Both the position numbers and the translations under genes were made by a program. Source: Phenylobacterium sp. (GTDB taxonomy: Bacteria > Pseudomonadota > Alphaproteobacteria > Caulobacterales > Caulobacteraceae). From it: a stretch of DNA of 64,000 nt. The notes under the pieces are model-generated. The model did no database searches and had not been told where the DNA came from. It saw only the letters and a program-made list of their open reading frames with translations. Location: NCBI RefSeq assembly GCF_030693405.1, contig NZ_JAUYAW010000041.1:1-64000 (forward strand), given 5' to 3'. Below are positions 36,606-46,108 of the stretch, in pieces (positions within the stretch are counted from its first letter, which is position 1; each line of letters starts with the position of its first letter).

Positions 36606-39106
36606 CGAATTGCGACCGCGAGCCCATCCATCTGCTGGGCCAGATCCAGCCGTTCGGCTTCCTGCTGGCGGTGACCGGGCAATGGATGGTGGCGCACGCC
36701 TCGGACAACGCTCAGGCCTTCCTGGGCTGTGCGGCTGAGGACCTGATCGGCCAATCGCTGACTGATGTGCTCGACGGCCATGCGGTGCACGAGATCCGGG
36801 GTCGCCTGCAGATCATGCGCGGCGCCGACTCCGTCGAGCGGGTGTTCAACCTGCCGCTCCGAGCCGGCGGCGAGCCGTTTGACGTGGCCGTCCACTATTC
36901 CGGCGACCTGCTGGTCATCGAGGCCGAGCCCAGCCGCACCGACTCCTCCCTGGAGGCGGCGTCCGCGGTCCGTTCCATGGCCAACCGGGTCGCCGAGCGG
37001 AAGACGATCGAGGACATCGTTCATGAGGCCGCCCGCCAGGTCCGCGCGCTCACTGAATTCGACCGCGTCATGGTCTATCGCTTTGACCAGGACGGCGCCG
37101 GCGAGGTGATCGCCGAATCCGTGCGCCCGGGCATCGGCTCCTTCCTGGGCCAGCGCTATCCGGCCTCGGACATTCCGCAGCAGGCCCGCGCCCTCTATGA
37201 GCGCAGCTGGCTGCGCATCATCGCCGACATCGACGCCGAGACGCCCAAGGTGCGACCGGCGCTCGGCCCCAGCGGCGGCCCGCTGGACCTCTCCATGTCG
37301 ATGCTTCGGGCCGTTTCGCCGATCCACATCGAATACCTGCGCAACATGGGGGTGGGCGCCTCGCTCTCCATCTCCATTCTGCGCCAGGGCAAGCTGTGGG
37401 GCCTGTTCGCCTGCCACCACTATGGGCCGCATCATGTGTCCTATGAGCGGCGGACGGCGGCCGAACTGTTTGGCCAGATCTTCTCCTACATGCTGGAGAG
37501 CCGCGAGCAGGAGATCGAGGCCCGCCATGTGGAGCGCGCGCGCAATCTGCATGACCGGCTGGTCAGCTCTGTGGCCACGGCGTCAGGTCCCGAGAGCCTG
37601 AAGCCGTTCCTAGGCGAGCTCTGCGCCCTGGCGGGCTGCGAGGGGGTGACGCTCCACATGGGCGGCCAGACGGCCAGCCATGGGGGCGGCCTGGACGCCG
37701 ACCGGCTCAGGACCCTGGTCGCCTTCCTGGACGGCCACCCGACGCTGGGCGTGTTCCACACCCACCATCTGGCCGCCCATCTGCCGGAGGCCGAGGGGTG
37801 GCGCGACGCCGCCGGGATCATCGCCGTGCCCCTGTCGCGGGAACCGGGGGACTATCTGATCTTCCAGCGGGCCGAGGTTATCCGTGACGTGGCCTGGGGC
37901 GGCGATCCCAACAAGGCCGTGACCGTCGGACCGCTCGGCGCCCGCCTGACGCCGCGTCAGAGTTTCGAGACCTGGAAGGAAACCGTTCGAGGCCAGTCCA
38001 AACCCTGGTCGGCCTCAGAGCTGGCGGCGGTGGACAGCCTGCGCCTGACCCTGCTGGAAGTGGTGATGCGTCTGACCGACCTCGCCCACGCCGAGCGGGG
38101 CAAGGCGCAGCACCGGCAGGAAATCCTGATCGCCGAGCTGAACCACCGGGTTCGCAACATTCTGGGTCTGATCCGCGGGCTGATCTCCCAGAGCCGGGAT
38201 GGCGCGACCAACGTCCAGCAGTTCTTCGATGTGGTCTCCGGCCGGGTCCAGGCCCTGGCCAGGGCCCATGACCAGATCACCCAACAGCACTGGGGCCCCG
38301 GCGCCCTGCGCGAGCTGATCCGCGGAGAGGCCGAGGCCTATCTGGCCGCCAAGGCCGATCGGCTGATCCTGACGGGGCCCGAGGTGCTGATCGAGCCCCA
38401 GGCCTTTTCGACACTGTCCCTGGTGGTCCACGAACTCGTGACCAATTCGGCCAAGTACGGCGCTCTGTGCGACAGCCGCGGCCAGGTGCATGTGAGCTGG
38501 CGCACCGACGCCTCGGGCTCCCTGGACCTGACCTGGCGGGAAGACGGCGGACCTGAGGTGCGGGTCCCCACCCGTCGGGGCTTCGGCTCCACCATCATCG
38601 AGCGCTCCATCCCTCACGAGCTGGGGGGCGAGGCCCAGGTGGTCTTCGATCCGGCGGGTCTTCAAGTGGCCCTGCGGGTGCCCGGCCGCTTTGTCGTCGA
38701 GGCCGCCGCGGCGCCCGACCATCCAGAAGCAGCCTCAGCGCCCGACGGCCGGGTGGCCGGGCCTGAGCATGTGCTGGTGGTCGAAGACAATATCATCATC
38801 GCCCTCGACCTTGAGGGCGTGTTGCTCAAGCTCGGTGCGGGCCAGGTGAGCCTGGCCTCGACGGTCACAGCCGCGCTTGAGGCCCTTGAAGCGGCCCGCC
38901 CGGACTTCGCCTTCCTCGATCTCAACCTGGGGGAGGAGACCAGTCTGCCGGTGGCCGACCGGCTGCTGGCCGATGGCGTGCCCTTCGCCTTCGGCACCGG
39001 CTTCGGCGATCAGGCTGACCTGCCCGACCACCTGTCCGGCGTGCCGATCATCAGCAAGCCCTATTCGGAAAAGGCCCTGCGCGAGGCCCTGACCCGCCGG
39101 TCCTGA
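36587..39106 (+). CDS. bphP: Bacteriophytochrome hybrid kinase (PAS-GAF-PHY-HWE kinase-REC)
   Basis: Red/far-red photoreceptor of 839 residues. Order: PAS with chromophore Cys9 (LTNCDREPIH), GAF with bilin-pocket motif PASDIPQQAR near 190, PHY with the tongue motif PRQSF (about 461-465), a HisKA_2/HWE-type kinase with phospho-acceptor His520 (LNHRVRN), and a C-terminal receiver with Asp778 (FLDLNLG). The start is TTG 36587: the frame is closed by TGA at 36515 and no ATG or GTG is available. It is paired with bphO upstream; an output target is not in this window. Confidence 0.92.
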   Translation: MSDVDLTNCDREPIHLLGQIQPFGFLLAVTGQWMVAHASDNAQAFLGCAAEDLIGQSLTDVLDGHAVHEIRGRLQIMRGADSVERVFNLPLRAGGEPFDVAVHYSGDLLVIEAEPSRTDSSLEAASAVRSMANRVAERKTIEDIVHEAARQVRALTEFDRVMVYRFDQDGAGEVIAESVRPGIGSFLGQRYPASDIPQQARALYERSWLRIIADIDAETPKVRPALGPSGGPLDLSMSMLRAVSPIHIEYLRNMGVGASLSISILRQGKLWGLFACHHYGPHHVSYERRTAAELFGQIFSYMLESREQEIEARHVERARNLHDRLVSSVATASGPESLKPFLGELCALAGCEGVTLHMGGQTASHGGGLDADRLRTLVAFLDGHPTLGVFHTHHLAAHLPEAEGWRDAAGIIAVPLSREPGDYLIFQRAEVIRDVAWGGDPNKAVTVGPLGARLTPRQSFETWKETVRGQSKPWSASELAAVDSLRLTLLEVVMRLTDLAHAERGKAQHRQEILIAELNHRVRNILGLIRGLISQSRDGATNVQQFFDVVSGRVQALARAHDQITQQHWGPGALRELIRGEAEAYLAAKADRLILTGPEVLIEPQAFSTLSLVVHELVTNSAKYGALCDSRGQVHVSWRTDASGSLDLTWREDGGPEVRVPTRRGFGSTIIERSIPHELGGEAQVVFDPAGLQVALRVPGRFVVEAAAAPDHPEAASAPDGRVAGPEHVLVVEDNIIIALDLEGVLLKLGAGQVSLASTVTAALEALEAARPDFAFLDLNLGEETSLPVADRLLADGVPFAFGTGFGDQADLPDHLSGVPIISKPYSEKALREALTRRS

Positions 39107-39110
39107 GCGT

Positions 39111-40559
39111 TCAGGACCGGTAGTCGCCGTTGATGGCGATGTACTGTTTGGTCAGGTCGCAGGTCCAGACGCTGGCGCTGGCCTTGCCCACGCCGACATC
39201 GATGAACACCTCGAGCTCCTGGCGCTTCATATAGGCGCTCATCTTGGCCTCGTCATAGGTGGGCGCGATCAGGCCGTCCTGGGCGGCCCAGTGCTCACCG
39301 AAGCGCACAGACAGCTCGTCGCGGTTCACCGGCTCGTCGGTCTTGCCCACGGCCATGACGATGCGGCCCCAGTTGGCGTCCTCGCCGGCGAAGGCCGTCT
39401 TGACCAGCGGGCTTTCAGCCACCGACCGGGCGATCCTGCGGGCCGAAACCGGGTTCTCGGCCCCGGCCACGGTGATCTTGACGAACTTGGTCGCACCCTC
39501 CCCGTCCCGCACCAGCTGCAGGGCGAGGTCGAGCAGCACCGCCTCCAGCTTTTCGCGGAAGTCGGCCAGGCGCTTGTCGCCGGCCCGGGTGATCTTCGGC
39601 GCGCCGGACTGGCCGGTGGCGAACAGCAGCAGGGTGTCGTTGGTCGAGGTGTCCCCGTCCACCGTCACGCAGTTGAAGGTCGTGCGGACATAGAGGTTCA
39701 CCAGGCTCTGCAGGGCCGGAGCGGAGATGGCCGCATCGGTGGCCACGAAGGCCAGCATGGTGGCCATGTCCGGGGCGATCATGCCCGAACCCTTGCAGAT
39801 GCCCGAGATCCGGACCGGGACCCCGTCGATCATCGCCTCGGCGGTGGCCCCCTTGGGGAAGGTGTCGGTGGTCATGATCGCCCGGGCCGCGGCGTCCCAG
39901 CCATTGGCCGACAGCTTCTGCTCCACCTCGGGCAGGCGCTGGGTGATCTTGGCGTCGTCCAGCAGCACGCCGATGACCCCGGTCGACGCCAGCATCACGT
40001 CCCGCTGCCGGCAGTCGAACCGCTTGGCCACCGCCGAGGCCACCCGGCGGGCGGCGTCGGCGCCGGGCTTGCCGGTAAAGGCGTTGGCGCAGCCGGCGTT
40101 GACCACCAGGGCGCGGGCCTCGGTCCCCTTGGTGGCGGCCAGCTGCTTCTGGCACCAGTCCACGGGGGCGGAGCCGACCTTGTGCCGCGTGAAGACCCCG
40201 GCCGCCGTGGTTCCCGGGTCGAAGCTCACCAGCAGCAGGTCGTCGCGCTCATGCTTGTAGAAGCCGGCCCGGCCGACCGCCAGGCGGACCCCGGCCACCG
40301 GCGGCATGGCCGGAAACGGCACGACCAGGGGCGACACCGGCAGGGCGCCCTTGGCCGGCTTCGCCGCGGGGGCCGGCGCGCTGTCCAGGGCGCGGCTGGC
40401 CTTGTCGGCCCGCTTGAGGGCGGCGCGCTTCAGGGCGCTGGCCAGGGGGTCGAGGGCGCGCTCGATCTTCTGGCCCATGGCCTCGCCGACGCTCTCGGCG
40501 GTCTTGGGCGCCGGCTTTGCGGGAGCCTTGGGCTTGTCAGAGGACTTCCGCGCCATCAC
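39111..40559 (-). CDS. argJ: ArgJ, ornithine acetyltransferase, with Ala/Lys/Pro-rich N-terminal extension
   Basis: Transfers acetyl from N-acetylornithine to glutamate in cyclic arginine biosynthesis; also may make N-acetylglutamate. Autocleavage point ATML is intact (Ala266/Thr267), along with TTAAGVFTRHKV and MTTDTFPKGA. The catalytic core begins near residue 72; before it is a basic, disordered tail (KSSDKPKAPAKPAPKT...) absent from typical ~400-residue ArgJ. Its start overlaps the parvulin stop by 4 bases. ATG 40559 or the next Met could be used. Confidence 0.93.
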   Translation of the reverse strand: MMARKSSDKPKAPAKPAPKTAESVGEAMGQKIERALDPLASALKRAALKRADKASRALDSAPAPAAKPAKGALPVSPLVVPFPAMPPVAGVRLAVGRAGFYKHERDDLLLVSFDPGTTAAGVFTRHKVGSAPVDWCQKQLAATKGTEARALVVNAGCANAFTGKPGADAARRVASAVAKRFDCRQRDVMLASTGVIGVLLDDAKITQRLPEVEQKLSANGWDAAARAIMTTDTFPKGATAEAMIDGVPVRISGICKGSGMIAPDMATMLAFVATDAAISAPALQSLVNLYVRTTFNCVTVDGDTSTNDTLLLFATGQSGAPKITRAGDKRLADFREKLEAVLLDLALQLVRDGEGATKFVKITVAGAENPVSARRIARSVAESPLVKTAFAGEDANWGRIVMAVGKTDEPVNRDELSVRFGEHWAAQDGLIAPTYDEAKMSAYMKRQELEVFIDVGVGKASASVWTCDLTKQYIAINGDYRS

Positions 40560-41527
40560 TTGGGCTCCGGCGTCTTGGCGGCGGGGACCTTGGGCGCAGC
40601 CGCCGCCGGCGCGGGCTTGGCGGGCGGGGCGGCGTCGGCCGGCTCCACCGGCGCGCCCGGCACGTCCTGGGCGGCGCCGATCAGGGTCTCGACCTTGGCG
40701 CGACCGCGCAGCTTCTCCAGCAGATCGCGGACCTGGTCATAGGTCAGGAAGCGGATGATCTGGGGCCGGGCCGCCTCGAGCGTGATCGGCTCCTCCAGAC
40801 GCCGGTCCTCGATGCGGACCACGGCGAAGCCGCCCTCGACCTCGAAGGGGCCGACGATCTGGCCGGCTTTCGCGTCCTTCAGGGCGCCCTCATAGGCCTC
40901 GGGCATGACGTCGGTGGTGAAATAGCCGAGATCGCCGCCGTTGAAGCGGGTGGCCGCATCGGTGGAGCGCTCCATGGCCAGGGCCTCAAAGGAGGCGCCG
41001 GTGGACAGCAGGCTCTTCACCGCCTCGCCCTCCTCCAGGGTCGCCACCAGGATCTGACGGGCGCGGATCTCTTCCGACTGACGGGCGAGCTTGAGCTGCT
41101 CCTGATAGAGGCCGCGAATGGCGTTCTCATTGACCGCGTCGGAGACGACGCTCTCGACGAGCATGTCCCCCAGGATCCGCTCCCGGGCCGCGGCCAGCCG
41201 GCGTTGCGCCACCGGGTCTTCGTCCAGATTGCGGTTCAGGGCCTCGGCGGCCAGCAGCTTCTGATCGATCACCTCGTCCAGAACCCGGCGGAACAGATCC
41301 GAGGAGATGTCCAGGGGCTCGCCCTCGCCGATCAGGGCCTGGGCCACGGCCTCGCGCTTGACGTCGGAGGCCCAGACCGTCTTGCCATCCACCCGGGCCA
41401 CAGCCTCGTCGCCAGGCTGCGGCGGGCGCTCATCGCCGCCGCGATCGCCGCAGGCGGCGAGGATCAAGCCGACGGCGGTGAGCACGGCCGCCAGACCGCC
41501 GAAACGAACAGGCTTTGCACGGGTCAT
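40556..41527 (-). CDS. Parvulin-type peptidyl-prolyl isomerase, lipoprotein
   Basis: Periplasmic folding factor of about 323 residues. A signal with lipobox LILAAC predicts lipidation at Cys26; a SurA-like N-terminal helical region is followed by the parvulin domain (about 155-250: EIRARQILVATLEEG...GGDLGYFTTDVMPEAYEGAL) and a Pro/Ala/Lys-rich tail. ATG 41527 is used; another ATG 9 bases upstream (41536) is equally possible. The 4-base overlap with argJ indicates an operon. Confidence 0.88.
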   Translation of the reverse strand: MTRAKPVRFGGLAAVLTAVGLILAACGDRGGDERPPQPGDEAVARVDGKTVWASDVKREAVAQALIGEGEPLDISSDLFRRVLDEVIDQKLLAAEALNRNLDEDPVAQRRLAAARERILGDMLVESVVSDAVNENAIRGLYQEQLKLARQSEEIRARQILVATLEEGEAVKSLLSTGASFEALAMERSTDAATRFNGGDLGYFTTDVMPEAYEGALKDAKAGQIVGPFEVEGGFAVVRIEDRRLEEPITLEAARPQIIRFLTYDQVRDLLEKLRGRAKVETLIGAAQDVPGAPVEPADAAPPAKPAPAAAAPKVPAAKTPEPK

Positions 41528-41676
41528 GGGCAGCATCCCTGGAGCGCCGGACAGGACCGAAGGCGCAGTCCGTCCCTAGCCATTTCCCCCGCGGGATGCA
41601 AAGGTTGCGGCGATCATAGCTCGGCGTCCGCATCACAAGCAGATGGCCGGATCGTATTCATTCGGGAGAATTACAT

Positions 41677-42846
41677 ATGCGTGAAGCCGTTATCGTTTCC
41701 TATGCCCGCACCGGGCTCGCCAAGTCCGGCCGTGGGGGTTTCAACATGACCCCGACCATGAGCATGGGCGCGCACGCGGTGAAACACGCGGTCGAACGCT
41801 CGGGAATCGATGCCGCGGCCATCGAAGACTGCATTATGGGCAATGTGGCCCATGGCGCAGGCAATCTGGGCCGTCAGGTGGCCCTGCTGGCCGGCCTGCC
41901 GATCACCACCTCGGGTTCGACGGTCAACCGCTTCTGCTCCTCGGGTCTGAACACCATCGCCACGGCGGCCAACTATGTGCGCAATGACGGCGCCGATGCG
42001 GTCGTCGCCGGCGGCGTGGAATCCCTGTCGATGCCCGGCGGCGGCGGCGGTCGCGAGAACATCGACCCGGTCCTGGTGCAGCAGTATCCGGCCATCTTCA
42101 TGCCGATGATCGACACCGCCGACATCGTGGCCGAGCGCTACAAGGTCAGCCGCGAAGCCCAGGACCAGTACTCGCTGGAATCCCAGCAGCGCATGGCCGC
42201 GGCCCAGCAGGCGCAGAAGTTCAAGGACGAAATCGTCCCGATGAAGACCAAGATGAAGCAGGTCAACAAGGAGACGAAGGAAGAGACCGTCGTCGACTAC
42301 ACGGTCGATCGCGACGAGTGCAATCGTCCCGACACCAACCTGGAAGGCCTGGCCAAGCTGCAGCCCGTCCGTGGCGAAGGCAAGTTCATCACCGCCGGCA
42401 ACGCCAGCCAACTGTCGGATGGCGCCGCCGCCGTGGTGATCATGGACTCCAAGGCCGCCGAAAAGGCCGGTCTGAGCCCCATGGGCGCCTTCAAGGGCTG
42501 GGTCGTCGCCGGCTGCGAGCCTGACGAAATGGGCATCGGCCCGGTCTTCGCCATCCCGCGCCTGCTGGAGCGTCATGGCCTGAAGATTGACGACATCGAC
42601 CTGTGGGAGCTGAACGAGGCCTTCGCCTCGCAGTGCCTCTATTCCCGCGACAAACTGGGCATCGACCCGGAAAAGTACAACGTCAATGGCGGCTCCATCG
42701 CCATCGGCCACCCCTACGGCATGACCGGCGCCCGTCTGGCCGGCCACATCCTGCAGGAAGGCAAGCGCCGCAACGCCAAGTATGCCGTGGTCTCCATGTG
42801 CATCGGCGGCGGCATGGGCGCTGCTGGCCTGTTCGAAGTCTACTAA
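41677..42846 (+). CDS. Acetyl-CoA C-acyltransferase (thiolase)
   Basis: Thiolase of 389 residues in the FadA/AtoB class, catalysing reversible thiolytic cleavage of 3-ketoacyl-CoA. Nucleophile Cys87 (NRFCSSG), His345 ([10 protein letters not shown]) and second Cys375 (SMCIGGGMG) are in place. Start ATG with ribosome site GGGAG. Divergent from the parvulin-argJ pair, 140-150 bases apart; followed by a good terminator, so it is a single-gene unit. The choice between degradation and biosynthetic thiolase cannot be made from context. Confidence 0.93.
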   Translation: MREAVIVSYARTGLAKSGRGGFNMTPTMSMGAHAVKHAVERSGIDAAAIEDCIMGNVAHGAGNLGRQVALLAGLPITTSGSTVNRFCSSGLNTIATAANYVRNDGADAVVAGGVESLSMPGGGGGRENIDPVLVQQYPAIFMPMIDTADIVAERYKVSREAQDQYSLESQQRMAAAQQAQKFKDEIVPMKTKMKQVNKETKEETVVDYTVDRDECNRPDTNLEGLAKLQPVRGEGKFITAGNASQLSDGAAAVVIMDSKAAEKAGLSPMGAFKGWVVAGCEPDEMGIGPVFAIPRLLERHGLKIDDIDLWELNEAFASQCLYSRDKLGIDPEKYNVNGGSIAIGHPYGMTGARLAGHILQEGKRRNAKYAVVSMCIGGGMGAAGLFEVY

Positions 42847-42861
42847 AGACCAAGGACTGAA

Positions 42862-42900
42862 CCTCGGGGCGGAGCCACTTCCGCCCCGAGGACTTCCTTT
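42862..42900 (+). terminator. Rho-independent terminator after thiolase
   Basis: CCTCGGGGCGG (42862-42872) pairs perfectly with CCGCCCCGAGG (42881-42891), with an extra A-T pair at the loop base, followed by ACTTCCTTT. Confidence 0.85.
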
Positions 42901-42994
42901 ACCGCTCTTGCGCTAGTTCTCTCGTCTTCGCGTCGTCCGGATCGCAAAAACGCCCGGCCGGTCCTTTGATCGATCTGAGCTTCGGAAGGGCGTC

Positions 42995-44179
42995 ATGAAG
43001 ATCGCCACCGCCTTCAGTCTCGCCGACTGCGCCGAGCAGGCCGCCTTCGAGACCTCCCGCGACCTGCACCGCCAGTTGGGCGGCGCGCCGCAGCTTCTCG
43101 TCCTCTACGCCACAGAACATCGCGCCGAGGCCGCCCTGGTGGCGGCCCTGAGCGCTCACCTGCCCGGCGTCCAGATCGTCGGTGGCACCTCCTGCGGCGG
43201 GGTGATGACCGAACAGGGCTTCCATAGCGGTCCCGACGGGGCGGTGGGCGCCCTGGGAGTCATCGACCGCGACGGGGCCTATGGCGTCGGCGCCGCGCCC
43301 CTGGTCGGGGACGCCGAGGCGGCCGGCGCCCTGGCGGTGGAGCGGGCGCTGGCCGCCGCCGGCCGCGACTTCGAAATCCCCAATCTGGTCTGGTGCTGCC
43401 AGCCCCCGGGCTGCGAGGAGGCGGTGCTGGCTGGCGTGCAGTCGGTGATCGGCGCGCACACGCCGATCATTGGCGGGAGTTCCGCCGACGAAGCCATCGC
43501 CGGGGCCTGGCGGCAGTTCGCCACAGAGGGCGTTCTCGAGGACCACGTGGTCGTGGCGGTTCTGTTTCCCACCGTCCGGCACGGGGCCGCCTTCCAGAGC
43601 GGCTATACGCCATCGGGCCTGTCGGGCGTCGTGACCCGGGCCCATGATCGCCAGGTGCTGGAGATCGACCATCAGCCCGCTGGCGAAGTCTATGGCGGCT
43701 GGACCGAAGGCGCAGTTGGCGCTGAGGGCGCAGGTCCCATCCTGGCCATGAGCACGCCGACCCCGCTGGGCCGCGTCGCCGCCGAGGTTCAGGGCGTGCC
43801 GATGTTCGTGCTGTCCCATCCGGCCCTGCTGGGCGTCGGCGGCGACCTCTCCCTGTTCACCGACATCAGCGAGGGCGACGTGGTGCACATGATGCGCGGT
43901 TCGCCCGACTCCCTCGTCAAGCGGGCCGGCCTGGTGGTGGACGACGCCTGCGCCATGGGCGGCTGGGAAGCCGGCGACAGCCTGGGCGGACTGGTGATCT
44001 ATTGCGGCGGCTGCATGCTGCACGTCCGCGACCAGATGGACGAGGTGGTCGACCAGATCCGCCACGCCATGCCCGGCGCGCCTTTCCTGGGCGCCTTCAC
44101 CTTCGGCGAGCAGGGCGCCATCGTCGACAGCTGCAACCGGCACGGCAACCTGATGGTCTCGGCCCTGGCCTTTGGTTGA
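42995..44179 (+). CDS. FIST-domain sensor protein (NosP-like)
   Basis: A 394-residue soluble protein comprising FIST_N (about 1-220) and FIST_C (about 225-365). FIST proteins bind small ligands; the NosP subset binds heme and senses nitric oxide, and sits beside hybrid histidine kinases that it inhibits. Here the next gene, 2 bases on, is a hybrid kinase, matching that layout. Candidate heme ligands exist (several His and Cys, for example HMMRG near residue 300), but I cannot name the ligand. ATG 42995 follows GGAAGGGCG. Confidence 0.85.
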   Translation: MKIATAFSLADCAEQAAFETSRDLHRQLGGAPQLLVLYATEHRAEAALVAALSAHLPGVQIVGGTSCGGVMTEQGFHSGPDGAVGALGVIDRDGAYGVGAAPLVGDAEAAGALAVERALAAAGRDFEIPNLVWCCQPPGCEEAVLAGVQSVIGAHTPIIGGSSADEAIAGAWRQFATEGVLEDHVVVAVLFPTVRHGAAFQSGYTPSGLSGVVTRAHDRQVLEIDHQPAGEVYGGWTEGAVGAEGAGPILAMSTPTPLGRVAAEVQGVPMFVLSHPALLGVGGDLSLFTDISEGDVVHMMRGSPDSLVKRAGLVVDDACAMGGWEAGDSLGGLVIYCGGCMLHVRDQMDEVVDQIRHAMPGAPFLGAFTFGEQGAIVDSCNRHGNLMVSALAFG

Positions 44180-44181
44180 GC

Positions 44182-45930
44182 ATGTCCGATCTCGATCCTG
44201 AGCAGCTCCGCGAGGCCCTGACCTCGGCCAAGCAGATCGAGGCGGCGCTGCGCGAACGCCTGCGCGAGCAGGACCTCGTGCTGAGCGGCATCGAGGCGCT
44301 GCAGGGGGAAGACGATCCCGCCGTTCTGCAACAGCGGGCCTTCGATCTGCTCAGCCGCAGCCTGCTTTTCCACCTCGCCCTGGTGCTTGAGCCCGATGGC
44401 GAGGATTTTGTCTGCACCGCCGCCACCGACCCTGCCGCCGTCGGCGCCAGATGGCGCGGGAGCGGCTTCTTCAACCGCGTCGCCCACAGCGGCCGCGCCG
44501 CCGTCACGCCGGACAATCGCCGCGTGCCGGAATGGCAAAACTGCCAGGGGCTCAGCCCCCTTCCGGGCGGCGGCATCTATGCCCCGATCCTGGCGGCCAC
44601 AGGTCCGGGGCTGCTGGTCCTCTGCTCGCACACGGCTGGCGCCTACGGGGCGAAGGACGGGGCCCTCGTCTCCCGCCTGAGCCTGGTCGTCTCTCAGACC
44701 CTGGCCGCAGCCCAGCGACGGCGCCTAGCCGAGGCCGCCCGGGCCGCCGACATCGCCCGACAGGCCGCCGTTGAGGCGAGCGAGGCCAAGTCCCGCTTTC
44801 TGGCCAATATGAGCCATGAGATCCGAACCCCGCTGAATGGCGTCACCGCTGTGGCCGACCTGCTGGCCATGACCGAACTTGCCCCGCGACAGCACGAGAT
44901 GGCCCAACTGATCGCCCAGTCGGGACGGATGCTGGAACGGCTGCTCAATGACGTGCTGGACTTCGCCAAGATCGAGGCCGGCTATCTGGAGATCGAGCGC
45001 GAACCCTTCCAGCTGGACGAGGCCGTCGCGGCCATGATCGACCTCTTCGCCGCCCGGGCCGACGCCAAGGGTCTGGCGTTCACATCAGAGATCAGCCCCA
45101 ACGCGGCGGGCCTGTTCGAAGGCGACAGCCTGCGCGTGCGCCAGATCCTGGCCAATCTGCTCAGCAATGCGGTCAAGTTCACCGAGGCTGGCGAGGTCAG
45201 ACTTGAGGTCATGGCCGATGATGAGGATGAGGTCACGCAGGTGACCTTGCGGGTCAGCGACACCGGCTGCGGATTCACCCCTGAACGCGGCGCGCGGCTC
45301 TTCAACCGCTTTGAGCAGGGCGACGACTCCATCACCCGGCAGTATGGCGGCACGGGCCTGGGGCTGACCATCTCCCGCTCCCTGGCGGCGTTGATGGGCG
45401 GGACCATCACCTGGCGCTCGACCCCCGGCCAGGGCTCCACCTTCGAGGCCACCGTGCGGGTGCGCCGGCTGGAGGGGACTGAGGCCCTGGTCGAGAAGAC
45501 GCCGGCCCCGGACCAGGACTTGGGTCTGCGGGTGCTGGTGGTGGAGGACAATCCCAACAATCGCCGGATCGTCGGCATGGTGCTGGAGTTGATCGCGGCT
45601 GAGGTCACCTTCGCAGAGAATGGTCAGGAGGGCCTGGACGCGTTTGCTCCAGGCCGTTTCGACATCATCCTCATGGACCTGCAGATGCCGGTCCTGGACG
45701 GCCTGAGCGCCACCCGGGAAATCCGCGCCCGCGAACGGGTCAGCCAGGCGCCGCCGGTTCCCATCATCGCCCTGTCGGCCAACGCCATGACCCACCATGT
45801 GGCCGAGGCCCTGGCGGCCGGCGCCACGGCGCATGTGGCCAAGCCCATCGTCCCAGAGCGGCTGATCCAGACCATGATCGGCCTGGCGCCGGGCGACCAG
45901 GAGCCTCCGGCGCTTTCCATGGCCATCTGA
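44182..45930 (+). CDS. Hybrid histidine kinase (GAF-HisKA-HATPase-REC)
   Basis: Cytoplasmic hybrid sensor kinase of 582 residues: a helical start, a GAF-like region (about 30-170), HisKA with His212 ([13 protein letters not shown]), HATPase ([29 protein letters not shown]) and a C-terminal receiver with Asp499 ([12 protein letters not shown]). It lacks transmembrane segments. It follows the FIST gene by 2 bases and is probably the kinase it controls. No Hpt or output regulator is encoded next to it; secA comes 178 bases later. Confidence 0.92.
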   Translation: MSDLDPEQLREALTSAKQIEAALRERLREQDLVLSGIEALQGEDDPAVLQQRAFDLLSRSLLFHLALVLEPDGEDFVCTAATDPAAVGARWRGSGFFNRVAHSGRAAVTPDNRRVPEWQNCQGLSPLPGGGIYAPILAATGPGLLVLCSHTAGAYGAKDGALVSRLSLVVSQTLAAAQRRRLAEAARAADIARQAAVEASEAKSRFLANMSHEIRTPLNGVTAVADLLAMTELAPRQHEMAQLIAQSGRMLERLLNDVLDFAKIEAGYLEIEREPFQLDEAVAAMIDLFAARADAKGLAFTSEISPNAAGLFEGDSLRVRQILANLLSNAVKFTEAGEVRLEVMADDEDEVTQVTLRVSDTGCGFTPERGARLFNRFEQGDDSITRQYGGTGLGLTISRSLAALMGGTITWRSTPGQGSTFEATVRVRRLEGTEALVEKTPAPDQDLGLRVLVVEDNPNNRRIVGMVLELIAAEVTFAENGQEGLDAFAPGRFDIILMDLQMPVLDGLSATREIRARERVSQAPPVPIIALSANAMTHHVAEALAAGATAHVAKPIVPERLIQTMIGLAPGDQEPPALSMAI

Positions 45931-46108
45931 TGTGGGGAATGGGCCCGAAAGCGCCCAGTCTCGACCGCCCGCGTTGACACTGGGGGGGCCGCTGCTTAAG
46001 TCTCGGCCTCGCTCAAAGAGCGGGATTCCGGGCAGGCGAAGGTCAGACGGCGCGCCGTGCGCAACGCCCGCGACCCCGCATCGACCGCATTCTCGGACGC
46101 CCCCGCAC

